Shown: positions 53,746-63,187, counted from the first letter of the stretch. The stretch is 64,000 nt of DNA from JABDLO01 sp041749255 (GCA_041749255.1 JBGTBR010000028.1:71285-135284), one strand, 5' to 3'. Numbers and translations are program-made. Notes: a model not told the origin generated them from the sequence alone.

Positions 53746-54306
53746 ATGGAAACCATAGAGAGCACATTAGTAAAAGGTACAGAAGAAATGGAGTCCGCAT
53801 TAGAACACCTCAATGCGGAACTCACAAAAATCAGGGCAGGAAAAGCATCTCCTTCCATGTTAGGCAGTATCATGGTTACGTATTATGGAAATCCAACTCC
53901 ATTAAATCAAGTGGCCAGTTTGAATACACCTGACTCAAGGACCATCAGTATACAGCCCTGGGAAAAGAACATGCTTGGCCCTATAGAAAAAGCCATTTTT
54001 TCTTCTAATCTCGGAGTAACTCCTATGAATGATGGGGAGTTTGTGAGGATAACTATTCCCCCTCTTACAGAGGAAAGGCGAAAAGATCTTGTCAAACAGG
54101 CCAAAGGATTGGCAGAAGAAGCCAAAATATCTCTGAGGAATGCCAGGCAAAAAATGATGGAATTTATAAGGAAAGAAGTTAAAGCAGGGTATCCTGAAGA
54201 TGCAGGAAAGAGAAAGGAAACTCAGGTTCAGGATCTGATTACAGATTTTTATAAAAAAGTGGATCAGTTGATAGAGCTTAAAGAAAAGGATATTATGACT
54301 GTCTAG
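53746..54306 (+). CDS. frr: Ribosome recycling factor
   Basis: Releases ribosomes from mRNA after termination, together with EF-G. The 186-residue protein shows the full family pattern: KIRAGKASPSMLGSIMVTYYG, PLNQVASLNTPDSRTISIQPW, IPPLTEERRKDLVKQAK and the long C-terminal helix. Its last 14 bp overlap the convergent lipoprotein gene, and its terminator lies inside that gene. Confidence 0.97.
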   Translation: METIESTLVKGTEEMESALEHLNAELTKIRAGKASPSMLGSIMVTYYGNPTPLNQVASLNTPDSRTISIQPWEKNMLGPIEKAIFSSNLGVTPMNDGEFVRITIPPLTEERRKDLVKQAKGLAEEAKISLRNARQKMMEFIRKEVKAGYPEDAGKRKETQVQDLITDFYKKVDQLIELKEKDIMTV

Positions 54307-55114
54307 GTTTTATATCTATACCATTTCTGTATTTGAAATACAAAAAATCACTGCCGGCCTTCACTTGTTGAAGGCCGGTTTTTATTTGGGTTTCGGGTAT
54401 GATGTATTCCTCTTCTGTATAATATTGTATGTTGTAAAACACAATTTTCCCATTTTCATAATAAATGAGATGGTTTCCGTCAAACTGAATATCAGATTCA
54501 ATTTGAAAGGGAAATCTTCTCATATATTGACCAAAGTTGTCGAATAATAGTATTCCTTCTGTCCTGTCTTTGAGTATTACTTTTCCTTGCTTTTCTTGCA
54601 GAAAATGGGGCTGGATTTCCTGTAAATTAAGTTCTACCATTGAAATGCTTGAAATTATACGTCGACCTTGCGGGTCTATTTTGAACATTTTGTATTCTGT
54701 ATGATCATAGAGCCAGTAGTTTCCATCTGTAGCAGAAGCCACCAAAGTGGCACCCTGAAAGCCCAATTCCAATACATTAAATCGATCGATCTCTGAGAGT
54801 GTGTTATCCAGAATGATGACAGTCCCGTAATCTTTTTTATAAATAAGTATTTTCAGTGGATTGGTGATATCCATGTATGTAATTTTTCCCAAAGTGTTAT
54901 CGGCATACGTGTATATAAGTCTATGATTGGCATCATACAGGTATATCTTATTTCTGTCATCCAGCACGTAGAGGTTATTAAAGGGATCCACTTTGAATAA
55001 TACAGCATTGACACTTATGGAATAGGTGTCAGTGTTTTGAACAAGATATGCGCTTTTGCACGATACTGACACAAGCATACTAAGAGCTAGAATCCAATAA
55101 TTCATCATGGTCAT
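54293..55114 (-). CDS. Lipoprotein with propeller-like repeats, function unknown
   Basis: A 273-residue exported protein with lipobox VSVSC near residue 19. The mature part repeats beta-strand motifs of the type LYVLDDRNKIYLYDANHRLI, YGTVIILDNTLSEIDRF and ILLFDNFGQYMRRF, spaced about 40 residues apart, as in a small beta-propeller. It converges with frr; the frr terminator (54354-54387) is part of its coding sequence. No function can be assigned. A TATCTTTG -7-like box is at 55187-55180. Confidence 0.7.
   Translation of the reverse strand: MTMMNYWILALSMLVSVSCKSAYLVQNTDTYSISVNAVLFKVDPFNNLYVLDDRNKIYLYDANHRLIYTYADNTLGKITYMDITNPLKILIYKKDYGTVIILDNTLSEIDRFNVLELGFQGATLVASATDGNYWLYDHTEYKMFKIDPQGRRIISSISMVELNLQEIQPHFLQEKQGKVILKDRTEGILLFDNFGQYMRRFPFQIESDIQFDGNHLIYYENGKIVFYNIQYYTEEEYIIPETQIKTGLQQVKAGSDFLYFKYRNGIDIKPRQS
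54354..54387 (+). terminator. frr terminator embedded in the opposing gene
   Basis: CCGGCCTTCA (54354-54363) and TGAAGGCCGG (54369-54378) form a perfect 10-bp stem with a 5-base loop, followed by TTTTTATTT. It lies 48 bp after the frr stop, within the coding sequence of the minus-strand lipoprotein gene. Confidence 0.85.
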
Positions 55115-55520
55115 TTTTAAAAGAGAATAAAGATCTTATATTTCAAATGAAAATCTTATATCCATAATTAACACAAACACAAAGATAAAAGTAAGAATTG
55201 GAAAGCATTGTTTTAGGTCGTTAGCTTGTTATACAGTCAATTGATAGCTCTTTTTTTAAAAAAATAAAAAAATATTTTAGATATAATAATTCCCTTATGA
55301 GTAAAAGTAATAGGGATATATAATTAAATAGGTATTAAAGCCCTCATGAAGAAGTTATCATGCACAATTACAGGTTAAAATATAGATAGTTTTCTACTTA
55401 GCTCTTTTCAAAAAAGGTTATGGTGTGGTTAGATATAAATCTGTCATATTCATTCGCTTATTTGCCAATGATCACTACAATTTTTTGATTTTTTGCTTAT
55501 ACAAATAAATGACAGGATAC

Positions 55521-55553
55521 TTGTTCATTTTTAAAATATTAGTAATACCTTTG
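55521..55553 (+). promoter_or_regulatory. Candidate atp operon promoter
   Basis: TTGT (55521-55524), a 21-base spacer, then TACCTTTG (55546-55553), a perfect TAnnTTTG. The ATG of atpB is 30 bp further. The upstream part of the 468-bp gap (55115-55520) is AT-rich with nothing else recognised. Confidence 0.6.
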
Positions 55554-55582
55554 CGTCCGAATTTCGAAAGCGTAGAGTATAC

Positions 55583-56812
55583 ATGCGATATAATATGAAT
55601 ATCAAAGCAATTTTCCTGTTTATTTTTTCGGTATCTGCAATGTCCCTACTTCAGGCAAATAACCAATATGAAGAAAGTGGATGCAGCAGTCAGGAACATC
55701 ATGGCGAATTTAATGTGGGAGAAATAGCTCTTCACCATATAGCTGATGCCAATGTTTTCAGTATTGGCCCTTTTCAGATTCCTTTGCCGTGTATATTGTA
55801 TGCCCCCGGTTATGGTTGGGATGTATTCATGTCGTCAAAATTCAAACCGGATTTTGTAGGGCATGGTGATGGACATGTTGTGTATAATCGCTATGTTCTC
55901 CACGGAGGTATGGTAAGAAGGATTGCCGGTGATGATTTTCCAATGGGAGAAGTGAACGTAAGTGGTTTTGTTCATAGAGAAGAACTGGTGGAGGGCAAGA
56001 AAAAAGATGCTTATTACGCATGTATTGAAGATGAACTTATCCCTCTGGACAGTAAAAGCACTGCTGATGGAGGGCTTTTTGGGGGTGGCATTACATCGTA
56101 TTACGATTTTTCTTTGACCAAGAATGTCGTTTCCATGATGCTTATGTTTATATTTTTATCCTGGTTGTTTTTAAGTATTTCCAGATCTTACACTGCAAGG
56201 GAAGGCAAGTCACCCAAAGGAGCACAATCTCTGTTTGAGCCCATCATTGTATTTTTAAGAGATGAAGTAGCCATACCGTTTTTAGGTCATCATTGGGAGC
56301 GATATTTTCCATTGTTGTTAAGCCTTTTCTTTTTTATATTATCATTGAATTTATTTGGTCAAATACCGTTTTTAGGCAATGCCAACGTCACGGGCAATTT
56401 GGCTGTTACCATGGCATTGGCTTTGATCGCTTTTCTGGTTACAAATCTTAATGGGAATAAGCATTACTGGTCTCACTTATTTTTGGCTCCCGGTGTTCCG
56501 GCGTTTGTGAAGCCGATTTTGATTCCGGTAGAGGTGTTGGGGATGTTTATCAAACCCATGACGCTTATGCTGCGTTTATTTGCCAATATTACGGCCGGAC
56601 ATATTGTGATGGTCGTATTTGTCGGATTGATTTTTATATTTGGAAAATCAGGTGAGAGCCTGGGTGGTACCGCAGGTGCTGCTGTGGGTTCTACTATATT
56701 GACAATGTTTATGATGGCCATAGAGCTTATAGTAGCTTTTGTGCAGGCCTTTGTATTTACTATATTGACCGCATCTTATATAGGGGCGGCCACAGAAGAA
56801 GCACATCATTAA
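55583..56812 (+). CDS. atpB: ATP synthase F0 subunit a, with long N-terminal extension
   Basis: Forms the proton half-channels next to the c ring. The membrane domain (about residues 190-405) contains the essential arginine in KPMTLMLRLFANITAGHIV and the partner helix with Glu/Gln in MMAIELIVAFVQAFVFTIL. The first ~190 residues are an extension, starting with a signal-like segment (about 5-25) and a His/Cys-containing region outside the membrane. This makes 409 residues against ~270 in E. coli. Such extensions are usual in Bacteroidota. An ATG 12 bp further in is an alternative start. Confidence 0.94.
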   Translation: MRYNMNIKAIFLFIFSVSAMSLLQANNQYEESGCSSQEHHGEFNVGEIALHHIADANVFSIGPFQIPLPCILYAPGYGWDVFMSSKFKPDFVGHGDGHVVYNRYVLHGGMVRRIAGDDFPMGEVNVSGFVHREELVEGKKKDAYYACIEDELIPLDSKSTADGGLFGGGITSYYDFSLTKNVVSMMLMFIFLSWLFLSISRSYTAREGKSPKGAQSLFEPIIVFLRDEVAIPFLGHHWERYFPLLLSLFFFILSLNLFGQIPFLGNANVTGNLAVTMALALIAFLVTNLNGNKHYWSHLFLAPGVPAFVKPILIPVEVLGMFIKPMTLMLRLFANITAGHIVMVVFVGLIFIFGKSGESLGGTAGAAVGSTILTMFMMAIELIVAFVQAFVFTILTASYIGAATEEAHH

Positions 56813-56838
56813 ATCATTTTTTATAAAACTGTGTAATT

Positions 56839-57045
56839 ATGACAGGTTCAGTAGTAGCAATAGGAATGGGATTGGCAGTAATTGGTGCCGGATTGGGCAT
56901 TGGTTGGATTGGTGCCAAAGCAATGGAATCCATTGCAAGACAGCCGGAGGCTGTAGGTGATATCAGAGCCAATATGATCTTAATGGCTGCCTTCATCGAA
57001 GGTGCAGCATTGATCGCATTGCTTTTGTCATTTCTTGTAGCTTAA
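56839..57045 (+). CDS. atpE: ATP synthase F0 subunit c
   Basis: Ring-forming proteolipid of 68 residues with two membrane helices joined by the loop ARQPEA. The ion-binding carboxylate is E54 in AAFIEGAALIALL. The residues that make sodium sites in Ilyobacter-type rings (the Gln of helix 1 and the Ser after Glu) are Ile and Gly here, so proton coupling is expected. It is followed by a strong hairpin that may raise its expression relative to the downstream genes. Confidence 0.96.
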   Translation: MTGSVVAIGMGLAVIGAGLGIGWIGAKAMESIARQPEAVGDIRANMILMAAFIEGAALIALLLSFLVA

Positions 57046-57070
57046 GGATCAAGAAATTTTTGTTAAAGGT

Positions 57071-57112
57071 ATACTGATCCTTCTGCGGTTGGCACGAAGG
57101 ATCAGTATTTTT
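57071..57112 (+). terminator. Strong hairpin between atpE and atpF
   Basis: ATACTGATCCTTC (57071-57083) and GAAGGATCAGTAT (57096-57108) form a perfect 13-bp stem with a 12-base loop, followed by about five T. It has the form of a Rho-independent terminator but stands inside the atp operon, 26 bp after atpE and 45 bp before atpF. It probably allows partial readthrough or protects the upstream mRNA end. Confidence 0.75.
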
Positions 57113-57152
57113 AAAAGAAAAACGTTTTAATAATTATAAATTACAATACGAT

Positions 57153-57665
57153 ATGTTCTTTTTAGCAGAATTATCACCCATTAAACCGGATTTTGGTCTC
57201 TTGTTTTGGACGATTATCATCTTTCTTTTGTTTTGGGGATTAATCGGAAAGTTTGCTTTCAAGCCCATTGTCAATGCTTTAAAAAAAAGAGAGCATGACA
57301 TACAGGAAGCTTTAGATGAAGCAAAGAAGGCCAGGGAAGAGATCGCCAACATGAAGTCTGAAAATGCTGCCTTATTGGCATCGGCCAGAGAGGAGAGATC
57401 AAAGATTATTCAGGAATCAAAAGAAACCGGTAATGCAATGATTGCAGAAGCGAGGCAAAAAGCTAAAGAGGAATATGAGAAGATTGTCAACAATGCCAAA
57501 ATAGAAATTGATAATCAAACGAAATCAGCTATATCTGAGATCAAGAATCAGGTTGGAAATATTGCTATTGATGTGGCAGAAAAATTACTCAGAGAAGAAC
57601 TGAAAGGCGATCCGGCTAAAGAAAAGTTTGTGAACAAACTTGTAGACGATATTAGTTTTAATTAA
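57153..57665 (+). CDS. atpF: ATP synthase F0 subunit b
   Basis: Peripheral stalk subunit of 170 residues. One N-terminal membrane helix (about 14-35, LLFWTIIIFLLFWGLIG) is followed by a long charged helix (KKREHDIQEALDEAKKAREE onward) that dimerises and reaches F1. It is 22 bp upstream of atpH. A single b gene is visible, as in most non-photosynthetic bacteria. Confidence 0.94.
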   Translation: MFFLAELSPIKPDFGLLFWTIIIFLLFWGLIGKFAFKPIVNALKKREHDIQEALDEAKKAREEIANMKSENAALLASAREERSKIIQESKETGNAMIAEARQKAKEEYEKIVNNAKIEIDNQTKSAISEIKNQVGNIAIDVAEKLLREELKGDPAKEKFVNKLVDDISFN

Positions 57666-57687
57666 AAAATATAGAAAAGCCACCCCT

Positions 57688-58230
57688 ATGTCTACTACAA
57701 AAATAGCTTCTCGTTATGCTAAGTCCCTGATTGACCTTGCCATAGATCAGAATACTCTGGAAGAAGTATTTACTGATATGAAAGCTTTTCTTACCATTGC
57801 CCAGATGAAAGATTTTAGTATATTTCTCAAAAGCCCTGTGATCAAAGCGGATAAAAAAATAAGAGTTATCAATGCAATATTTGATGGAAGAGTACATCGG
57901 CTCACGATGGCTTTTTTGAGAATTATTACCAACAAAGGCCGGGAAGAATACTTACAGGATATATCAGCTCAGTTTGTCCATCAGTACAACGAGCTCAAAG
58001 GAATTTCCAATGTTAGACTGACCGGCGCCTCCGAGTTAACAAAGGCTCAAAAAACAGAAATTACACAAAAATTAAAAAAGGAAGGGCTGGTGTATGATAA
58101 TGTGATTATAGATGAAAAAGTAGATCCCGGAATTCTGGGAGGATTTATTGTCGAAGTAGGGGATAAGCTATACGATGCAAGCCTCACAAGTAAGCTTAGG
58201 CAAATGAGAAAAGAATTAATGAAGTCTTAG
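57688..58230 (+). CDS. atpH: ATP synthase F1 subunit delta
   Basis: Links the b stalk to the top of the alpha3beta3 head. The 180-residue protein has the helical N-terminal domain (ASRYAKSLIDLAIDQNTLEEV) and the family's C-terminal signature VDPGILGGFIVEVGDKLYDAS. Spacing is 22 bp after atpF and 37 bp before atpA, consistent with one transcript. Confidence 0.95.
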   Translation: MSTTKIASRYAKSLIDLAIDQNTLEEVFTDMKAFLTIAQMKDFSIFLKSPVIKADKKIRVINAIFDGRVHRLTMAFLRIITNKGREEYLQDISAQFVHQYNELKGISNVRLTGASELTKAQKTEITQKLKKEGLVYDNVIIDEKVDPGILGGFIVEVGDKLYDASLTSKLRQMRKELMKS

Positions 58231-58267
58231 TAAATAAAATATTGGTTAAGCACTAAAAGTCTAAAAA

Positions 58268-59854
58268 ATGATAGGAATAAAGCCCGATGAAATATCCGCA
58301 ATATTAAAGCAACAATTGGCTGGAGTAAATACAGCCGCGGAGTTGGAAGAAGTAGGATCCGTATTACAGGTGGGAGACGGTATTGCTCGAGTATACGGCT
58401 TGTCCAGTGCCCAGGCGGGTGAACTGGTACAGTTCGAAAGTGGCGTACAAGCGATAGTTCTAAACCTGGAAGAAGATAACGTAGGAGTTGTATTATTGGG
58501 ATCCAGTGATGGTATAAAGGAGGGTTCCGTAGTAAAACGCACAGGCAAGATTGCATCTATAGATGTAGGCGAGGGTATGTTAGGCAGGGTCTTAAACCCA
58601 TTGGGACAACCCATTGATGGTAAGGGTCCAATCGGAGGGAAGAAGTACGAAATGCCACTTGAGAGAAAGGCTCCAGGTGTCATTTACCGGCAGCCGGTAA
58701 ACGAACCTCTGCAAACCGGTATTAAAGCCATCGATTCTATGATACCTATCGGAAGGGGTCAGCGGGAATTGATCATCGGTGACAGACAAACAGGAAAATC
58801 TGCCATTGCCATTGATACCATTATCAATCAGAAAGAGTTTTATGAAAAAGGAGAGCCTGTTTATTGTATTTATGTTGCCTCTGGTCAAAAAGCATCAACA
58901 GTAGCACAGGTAGCTAAAGCATTGGAAGATGCAGGAGCCATGCCATATACTGTTATTGTTTCTGCTCCGGCTTCTGACCCTGCACCACTTCAGTTTTACG
59001 CACCTTTTGCTGGAGCGGCAATAGGAGAGTTTTTCAGAGATACTGGTCGTCCTGCTTTGATCATTTTTGATGATCTTTCCAAACAGGCGGTGGCGTATAG
59101 GGAGGTATCATTGTTGTTGAGGAGGCCTCCGGGAAGAGAAGCCTATCCTGGTGACGTTTTTTATCTCCACTCAAGATTGCTGGAAAGAGCTGCAAAGATT
59201 ATCAATAACGATAGCATAGCTCAAAGTATGAATGACTTACCTGATTCAATGAAAAATGCCGGCATAGTAAAAGGAGGGGGATCGCTAACCGCTTTGCCCA
59301 TCATCGAAACACAGGCAGGTGACGTTTCAGCGTATATCCCGACAAACGTTATTTCTATTACCGATGGACAGATATTTTTAGAATCAACCTTGTTTAACTC
59401 AGGAATTCGCCCAGCGATCAACGTGGGTATATCTGTATCCAGGGTAGGTGGTAATGCACAGATCAAGTCAATGAAAAAGATAGCGGGAACTCTAAAACTT
59501 GATCAGGCCCAATATCGCGATTTGGAAGCATTCTCCAAGTTTGGTTCTGATATTGACCCGGCTACCATGGCAGTGCTCGAGAAAGGCAAGAGAAATGTGG
59601 AAATACTCAAGCAACCTCAATATTCTCCTGTGTCGGTCGAGAAACAAGTGGCCATTATTTATTTGGGTACCATGGGGTTGCTTCGTGATGTTCCTGTTGA
59701 AAAGGTGGGAGAGTTTGAAGATATCTTCCTTACAACCATGGAGCAAAAGCATAAGCCGGTATTGGAAAATTTCAGAGCCGGCAAGTTGGAAGAGGCAGAC
59801 CTGGAAATAGTACGGGAGTTGGCACAGGAACTTGCTCCTCAATTTAGAAATTAA
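58268..59854 (+). CDS. atpA: ATP synthase F1 subunit alpha
   Basis: Non-catalytic nucleotide-binding subunit of the F1 head. The 528-residue protein has the beta-barrel crown domain, Walker A GDRQTGKSAI (171-180), and the arginine-finger region SISRVGG-like VSRVGGNAQIKSMKK. The N-terminus with KPDEISAILKQQL matches the family. The partner atpD (beta) is not in this window, so the head genes are split. Confidence 0.97.
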   Translation: MIGIKPDEISAILKQQLAGVNTAAELEEVGSVLQVGDGIARVYGLSSAQAGELVQFESGVQAIVLNLEEDNVGVVLLGSSDGIKEGSVVKRTGKIASIDVGEGMLGRVLNPLGQPIDGKGPIGGKKYEMPLERKAPGVIYRQPVNEPLQTGIKAIDSMIPIGRGQRELIIGDRQTGKSAIAIDTIINQKEFYEKGEPVYCIYVASGQKASTVAQVAKALEDAGAMPYTVIVSAPASDPAPLQFYAPFAGAAIGEFFRDTGRPALIIFDDLSKQAVAYREVSLLLRRPPGREAYPGDVFYLHSRLLERAAKIINNDSIAQSMNDLPDSMKNAGIVKGGGSLTALPIIETQAGDVSAYIPTNVISITDGQIFLESTLFNSGIRPAINVGISVSRVGGNAQIKSMKKIAGTLKLDQAQYRDLEAFSKFGSDIDPATMAVLEKGKRNVEILKQPQYSPVSVEKQVAIIYLGTMGLLRDVPVEKVGEFEDIFLTTMEQKHKPVLENFRAGKLEEADLEIVRELAQELAPQFRN

Positions 59855-59882
59855 CAATTAACTTGAGTCAAGCTACGGGATT

Positions 59883-60782
59883 ATGAGTGGGAAATTAAAA
59901 GAAGTAAGAGAAAGGATCAAGTCGGTAAAATCAACCCAACAGATCACCAGAGCCATGAAAATGGTATCCGCTGCAAAGTTGAGAAGGGCTCAACAAGCCA
60001 TCGTGCAAATGCGTCCCTATGCTGAAAGACTGAATAAAATACTGATTAATATCCTCACCAACCTGGAAGGAGACGCCGAAACGAGTTTTGGTACAGAAAG
60101 ACCATTGCAACATGCCGCTCTGGTAGTCATAACTTCTAATAAAGGTCTCTGTGGCGCATTTAACACCAATATCATAAAAGAAGCTAAAAATAAGATTGAT
60201 GGGGCTTATAAAGAATTGTATGAAAGCGGGAATCTGACCATCATACCAGTGGGAAAAAAAGCTTATGACTCTCTAAGAAAAAGTCATAAGAAGGCTAATT
60301 TCATTAATGATCATGTGCCTTTGATCACTGATTTGACTTTTGAAAATGTTGAAAAAGTGGCCGAAACCCTTATGAATGGATTTCAGTCTGCAGCTTACGA
60401 TGAGGTGACTGTTTGTTATGGTAGATTTAAAAATGCAGCTTTACAATTTCCGGAAACCATTCAGTTTTTGCCTGTGAAGAAGCTGAAAATCACCCCTGCT
60501 ATAGGGAGGAAAGCTTCCAGGGCAGACTATATTTTTGAACCAGGCAAAAGGGAATTACTCAACCAATTGATTCCGGGCATTTTGAAAACCACATTCCACC
60601 GATTCGTTTTGGACACCCATGCCTCAGAACATGGAGCCAGGATGACAGCTATGGATAATGCTACCGAAAACGCAGAAGATCTGTTAAACGAATTGAGGAT
60701 CAATTATAATAAAGCTCGTCAAGAAGCCATCACCAAGGAATTGTCTGAAATTGTAGGCGGGGCCGCTGCCTTACAGGGATGA
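59883..60782 (+). CDS. atpG: ATP synthase F1 subunit gamma
   Basis: Central rotor shaft. The 299-residue protein starts KLKEVRERIKSVKSTQQITRAMKMVSAAKLRRAQQ and ends with the matching C-terminal helix ARMTAMDNATENAEDLLNELRINYNKARQEAITKEL, the two strands of the shaft's coiled coil. It is the last gene of this operon and is followed by a terminator. Confidence 0.97.
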   Translation: MSGKLKEVRERIKSVKSTQQITRAMKMVSAAKLRRAQQAIVQMRPYAERLNKILINILTNLEGDAETSFGTERPLQHAALVVITSNKGLCGAFNTNIIKEAKNKIDGAYKELYESGNLTIIPVGKKAYDSLRKSHKKANFINDHVPLITDLTFENVEKVAETLMNGFQSAAYDEVTVCYGRFKNAALQFPETIQFLPVKKLKITPAIGRKASRADYIFEPGKRELLNQLIPGILKTTFHRFVLDTHASEHGARMTAMDNATENAEDLLNELRINYNKARQEAITKELSEIVGGAAALQG

Positions 60783-60824
60783 TGACTAGATCACTGACTT
60801 AAAATTAAGAACATATTCCGGAGG

Positions 60825-60849
60825 AAGCCTTGCATTTGCAGGGCTTTTT
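60825..60849 (+). terminator. Terminator of the atp operon
   Basis: AAGCCTTGCA (60825-60834) pairs with TGCAGGGCTT (60837-60846), one wobble, with the innermost pair probably open, then TTTTT. It lies 42 bp after the atpG stop and before the convergent acylase gene. Confidence 0.75.
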
Positions 60850-60886
60850 CAATTATATAAAATAATTGACAGGATAATTAGCTTTT

Positions 60887-63064
60887 TCATCTTTTACCAG
60901 GCTGATAGGTTTCGCGTGCCCGGCTTTCCACATCCTGCCTATAAAATGCGACATCTTTAAATTGTACATTGGTATATCTCTGAGCCTGATCGAAGAAATG
61001 AGGTGACTCCGGATTGGAATTTTGCCCCCCTGCAAGAATGCTTTTGGCTTTTAGAGTATCCCCAAACTCTACTACGGCAATGAAACTGTTACCCGAGTTT
61101 CCATACAGTTTTTTAGTACCTGTCTTAGCCGAAGCTCCAAAAGAAGCCAGGGAGCCCCATCTTCCCGAAGCAAATCCGACTGGAAGAGATTCTTTTTCAT
61201 CATCATACTGTAAATCAATATCCCCTGAAAGTCGTTGAAATCGGTTGATGTCTCCCCAGGCTACATTCCATGATCCGAAATCTTCTTTTATACCATCCAA
61301 CACCTCTTCAAAGAGAGCAAGTAATTCTTTTTGTTCACCTGGTGAAGTGAACAATGTTTTTACATCTGCACCGGTCAATTGATTTAGAATGCCGTATTTA
61401 GATACAAATGCCATTCCATAGAAATGGGCAATCGTCATGGCAATTGATTCTTCTCCCGATTGAAAATTCCAGGATTTAAATACCTCTATGGCTTCCTGTA
61501 TTTCACTCCTTTTACTACCTGTGCGATCGTAAGCGGAAATAAGCGGGGGAATAATTTTTTCGAAAGCCAATACATGAGGGTCATAAGCCAACTGAATCAT
61601 TTTATCGATATCCATTTCACTGGCATTCTCCAATAACCGGACGGCATTTATGCCCCTGAAATTTTCAGAATCCGGACCCATATATACCGGAAAATTTTCC
61701 TTTGCCGGACTGTGGACGCCGGAGGCAGTAAAGGGCGTTGAATTGCAATTTTGTATCCATCCATTGTCGGGGTTGACTATGGTAATGCATTCGTCGACCG
61801 TATGTAGTCCCTGCCAGTCTGTAGTCGGATCGCTACCATCTACAGGCTTTGAAAAGTCGAATTCGGGATTTCTCCTGGGTATGAAGTTTCCATGAAAATA
61901 TGCGATATTACCCTCCGCATCGGCAAAAACCGTGTTATTGGAAGAATTACTGCGTATGTTCATCATTTCCCGGAATTCTTCATAATTTTTGGTTTTCGTT
62001 CTTGTGTAACTTTGGATGAGGGCATTCACCGGATCCCAATTGATTTTGGTTGCGACCCATTTTCCGTCTATTGTATGGGTAACAGGACCGTGATGGGTGC
62101 GGTACAGATTGAAATGCCTCTCTTTTACATCCTCTCCATCTTTATATTTTATGTTTACTGGAATTGTTTCAACGTCCCTCATCTCATTTCCATAACGATA
62201 TTGGAGTTTTCCGTCTTTGGAGTGTATTTCTTCTATAAATTCATCAATAAAATCCACCTGTGTAGAGGTGTGCATCCAACCGGTCTTTTCATTAAACCCT
62301 TGATATATAAAAAACTGTCCCCAGGTAACAGCTCCATATGCGTTTAATCCCTCCTCACTGACCACGTGTACCTCAGGTCTGAAATAAAAGGTAGTATGCG
62401 GATTTATCAACAATATGGTATTTCCGGAAGAGGTTAAAGCACCAGAAAGTGCTACACCGTTGGATCCCCGGGGTTCATCATCTTTTATGTCTTTTTCTTC
62501 ATTGGTTTCAGTGAGTATTGCTGTTTGATCTTCTTCATAAAATGATTTAATTTTATTCAAAGGAATCTGCTCTATGTCGCCCCCGATAGACCCTTCGCTG
62601 AAGTACATGGGAAACCAGGGCTCGTATCTTGTGATAACATAGGGTTCTACTTCTGGATGGGTATGCAAGTAATAATTGATTCCATCAGCAAAGGCCTTGC
62701 ACAGTTCTTTTAGCCATTCGGGGGCACTATTGTAAGCCGCAATAGCTTCTGAATCTGTCATATATAATTGTGCACGTACATCACTATATATTGCTTTTTC
62801 TCCTTCAAGTTGTGCAAGTCTGCCAGTAGCCCAGATGTAATTTCTTTCAACTCGCCGAAAATCATCTTCACATTGGGCGTACAACATTCCAAATACTGCA
62901 TCGGCATCACTTTTAGCATAAATGTGTGGAATGCCAAAATCATCCCTGATGATTTCTACTTTTTCTGCCCTGGATTCCCACTCGACCACCTCCATCGGTG
63001 CAGATACACGACAATTTAAAAGCAGTATTAATAAGAGGATGAAAAGATAATTACTATGCCTCAT
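60887..63064 (-). CDS. Penicillin acylase-family N-terminal nucleophile hydrolase (lipoprotein)
   Basis: Amide hydrolase that matures by self-cleavage into two chains. The 725-residue precursor has a lipoprotein-type signal (LLLNC, C18), an alpha chain with VEIIRDDFGIPHIYAKSDADA, and the cleavage site PRG-SNGVALSG, where S201 becomes the N-terminal nucleophile of the beta chain. The beta chain has the family's NPHT segment and ASGRWGSLASFG near the end. Relatives act on beta-lactams, acyl-homoserine lactones or other acylated compounds; the substrate here cannot be told from sequence. Confidence 0.92.
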   Translation of the reverse strand: MRHSNYLFILLLILLLNCRVSAPMEVVEWESRAEKVEIIRDDFGIPHIYAKSDADAVFGMLYAQCEDDFRRVERNYIWATGRLAQLEGEKAIYSDVRAQLYMTDSEAIAAYNSAPEWLKELCKAFADGINYYLHTHPEVEPYVITRYEPWFPMYFSEGSIGGDIEQIPLNKIKSFYEEDQTAILTETNEEKDIKDDEPRGSNGVALSGALTSSGNTILLINPHTTFYFRPEVHVVSEEGLNAYGAVTWGQFFIYQGFNEKTGWMHTSTQVDFIDEFIEEIHSKDGKLQYRYGNEMRDVETIPVNIKYKDGEDVKERHFNLYRTHHGPVTHTIDGKWVATKINWDPVNALIQSYTRTKTKNYEEFREMMNIRSNSSNNTVFADAEGNIAYFHGNFIPRRNPEFDFSKPVDGSDPTTDWQGLHTVDECITIVNPDNGWIQNCNSTPFTASGVHSPAKENFPVYMGPDSENFRGINAVRLLENASEMDIDKMIQLAYDPHVLAFEKIIPPLISAYDRTGSKRSEIQEAIEVFKSWNFQSGEESIAMTIAHFYGMAFVSKYGILNQLTGADVKTLFTSPGEQKELLALFEEVLDGIKEDFGSWNVAWGDINRFQRLSGDIDLQYDDEKESLPVGFASGRWGSLASFGASAKTGTKKLYGNSGNSFIAVVEFGDTLKAKSILAGGQNSNPESPHFFDQAQRYTNVQFKDVAFYRQDVESRARETYQPGKR

Positions 63065-63187
63065 GATTTTTTACTTTTTATAGTCCAAATATATATTCTT
63101 CGAATCACAAAGTAAGCATTCGGGTGCATTTACATATAAAGGTGGTCGGAAAGTCGGAAAGTTGAAAGTCGGAAAATTGAAAATTAA

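Noticed and set aside
61892..62347. 151-codon open frame antisense to the penicillin acylase gene
   Set aside because: Fully inside a gene with intact catalytic motifs; no independent support.
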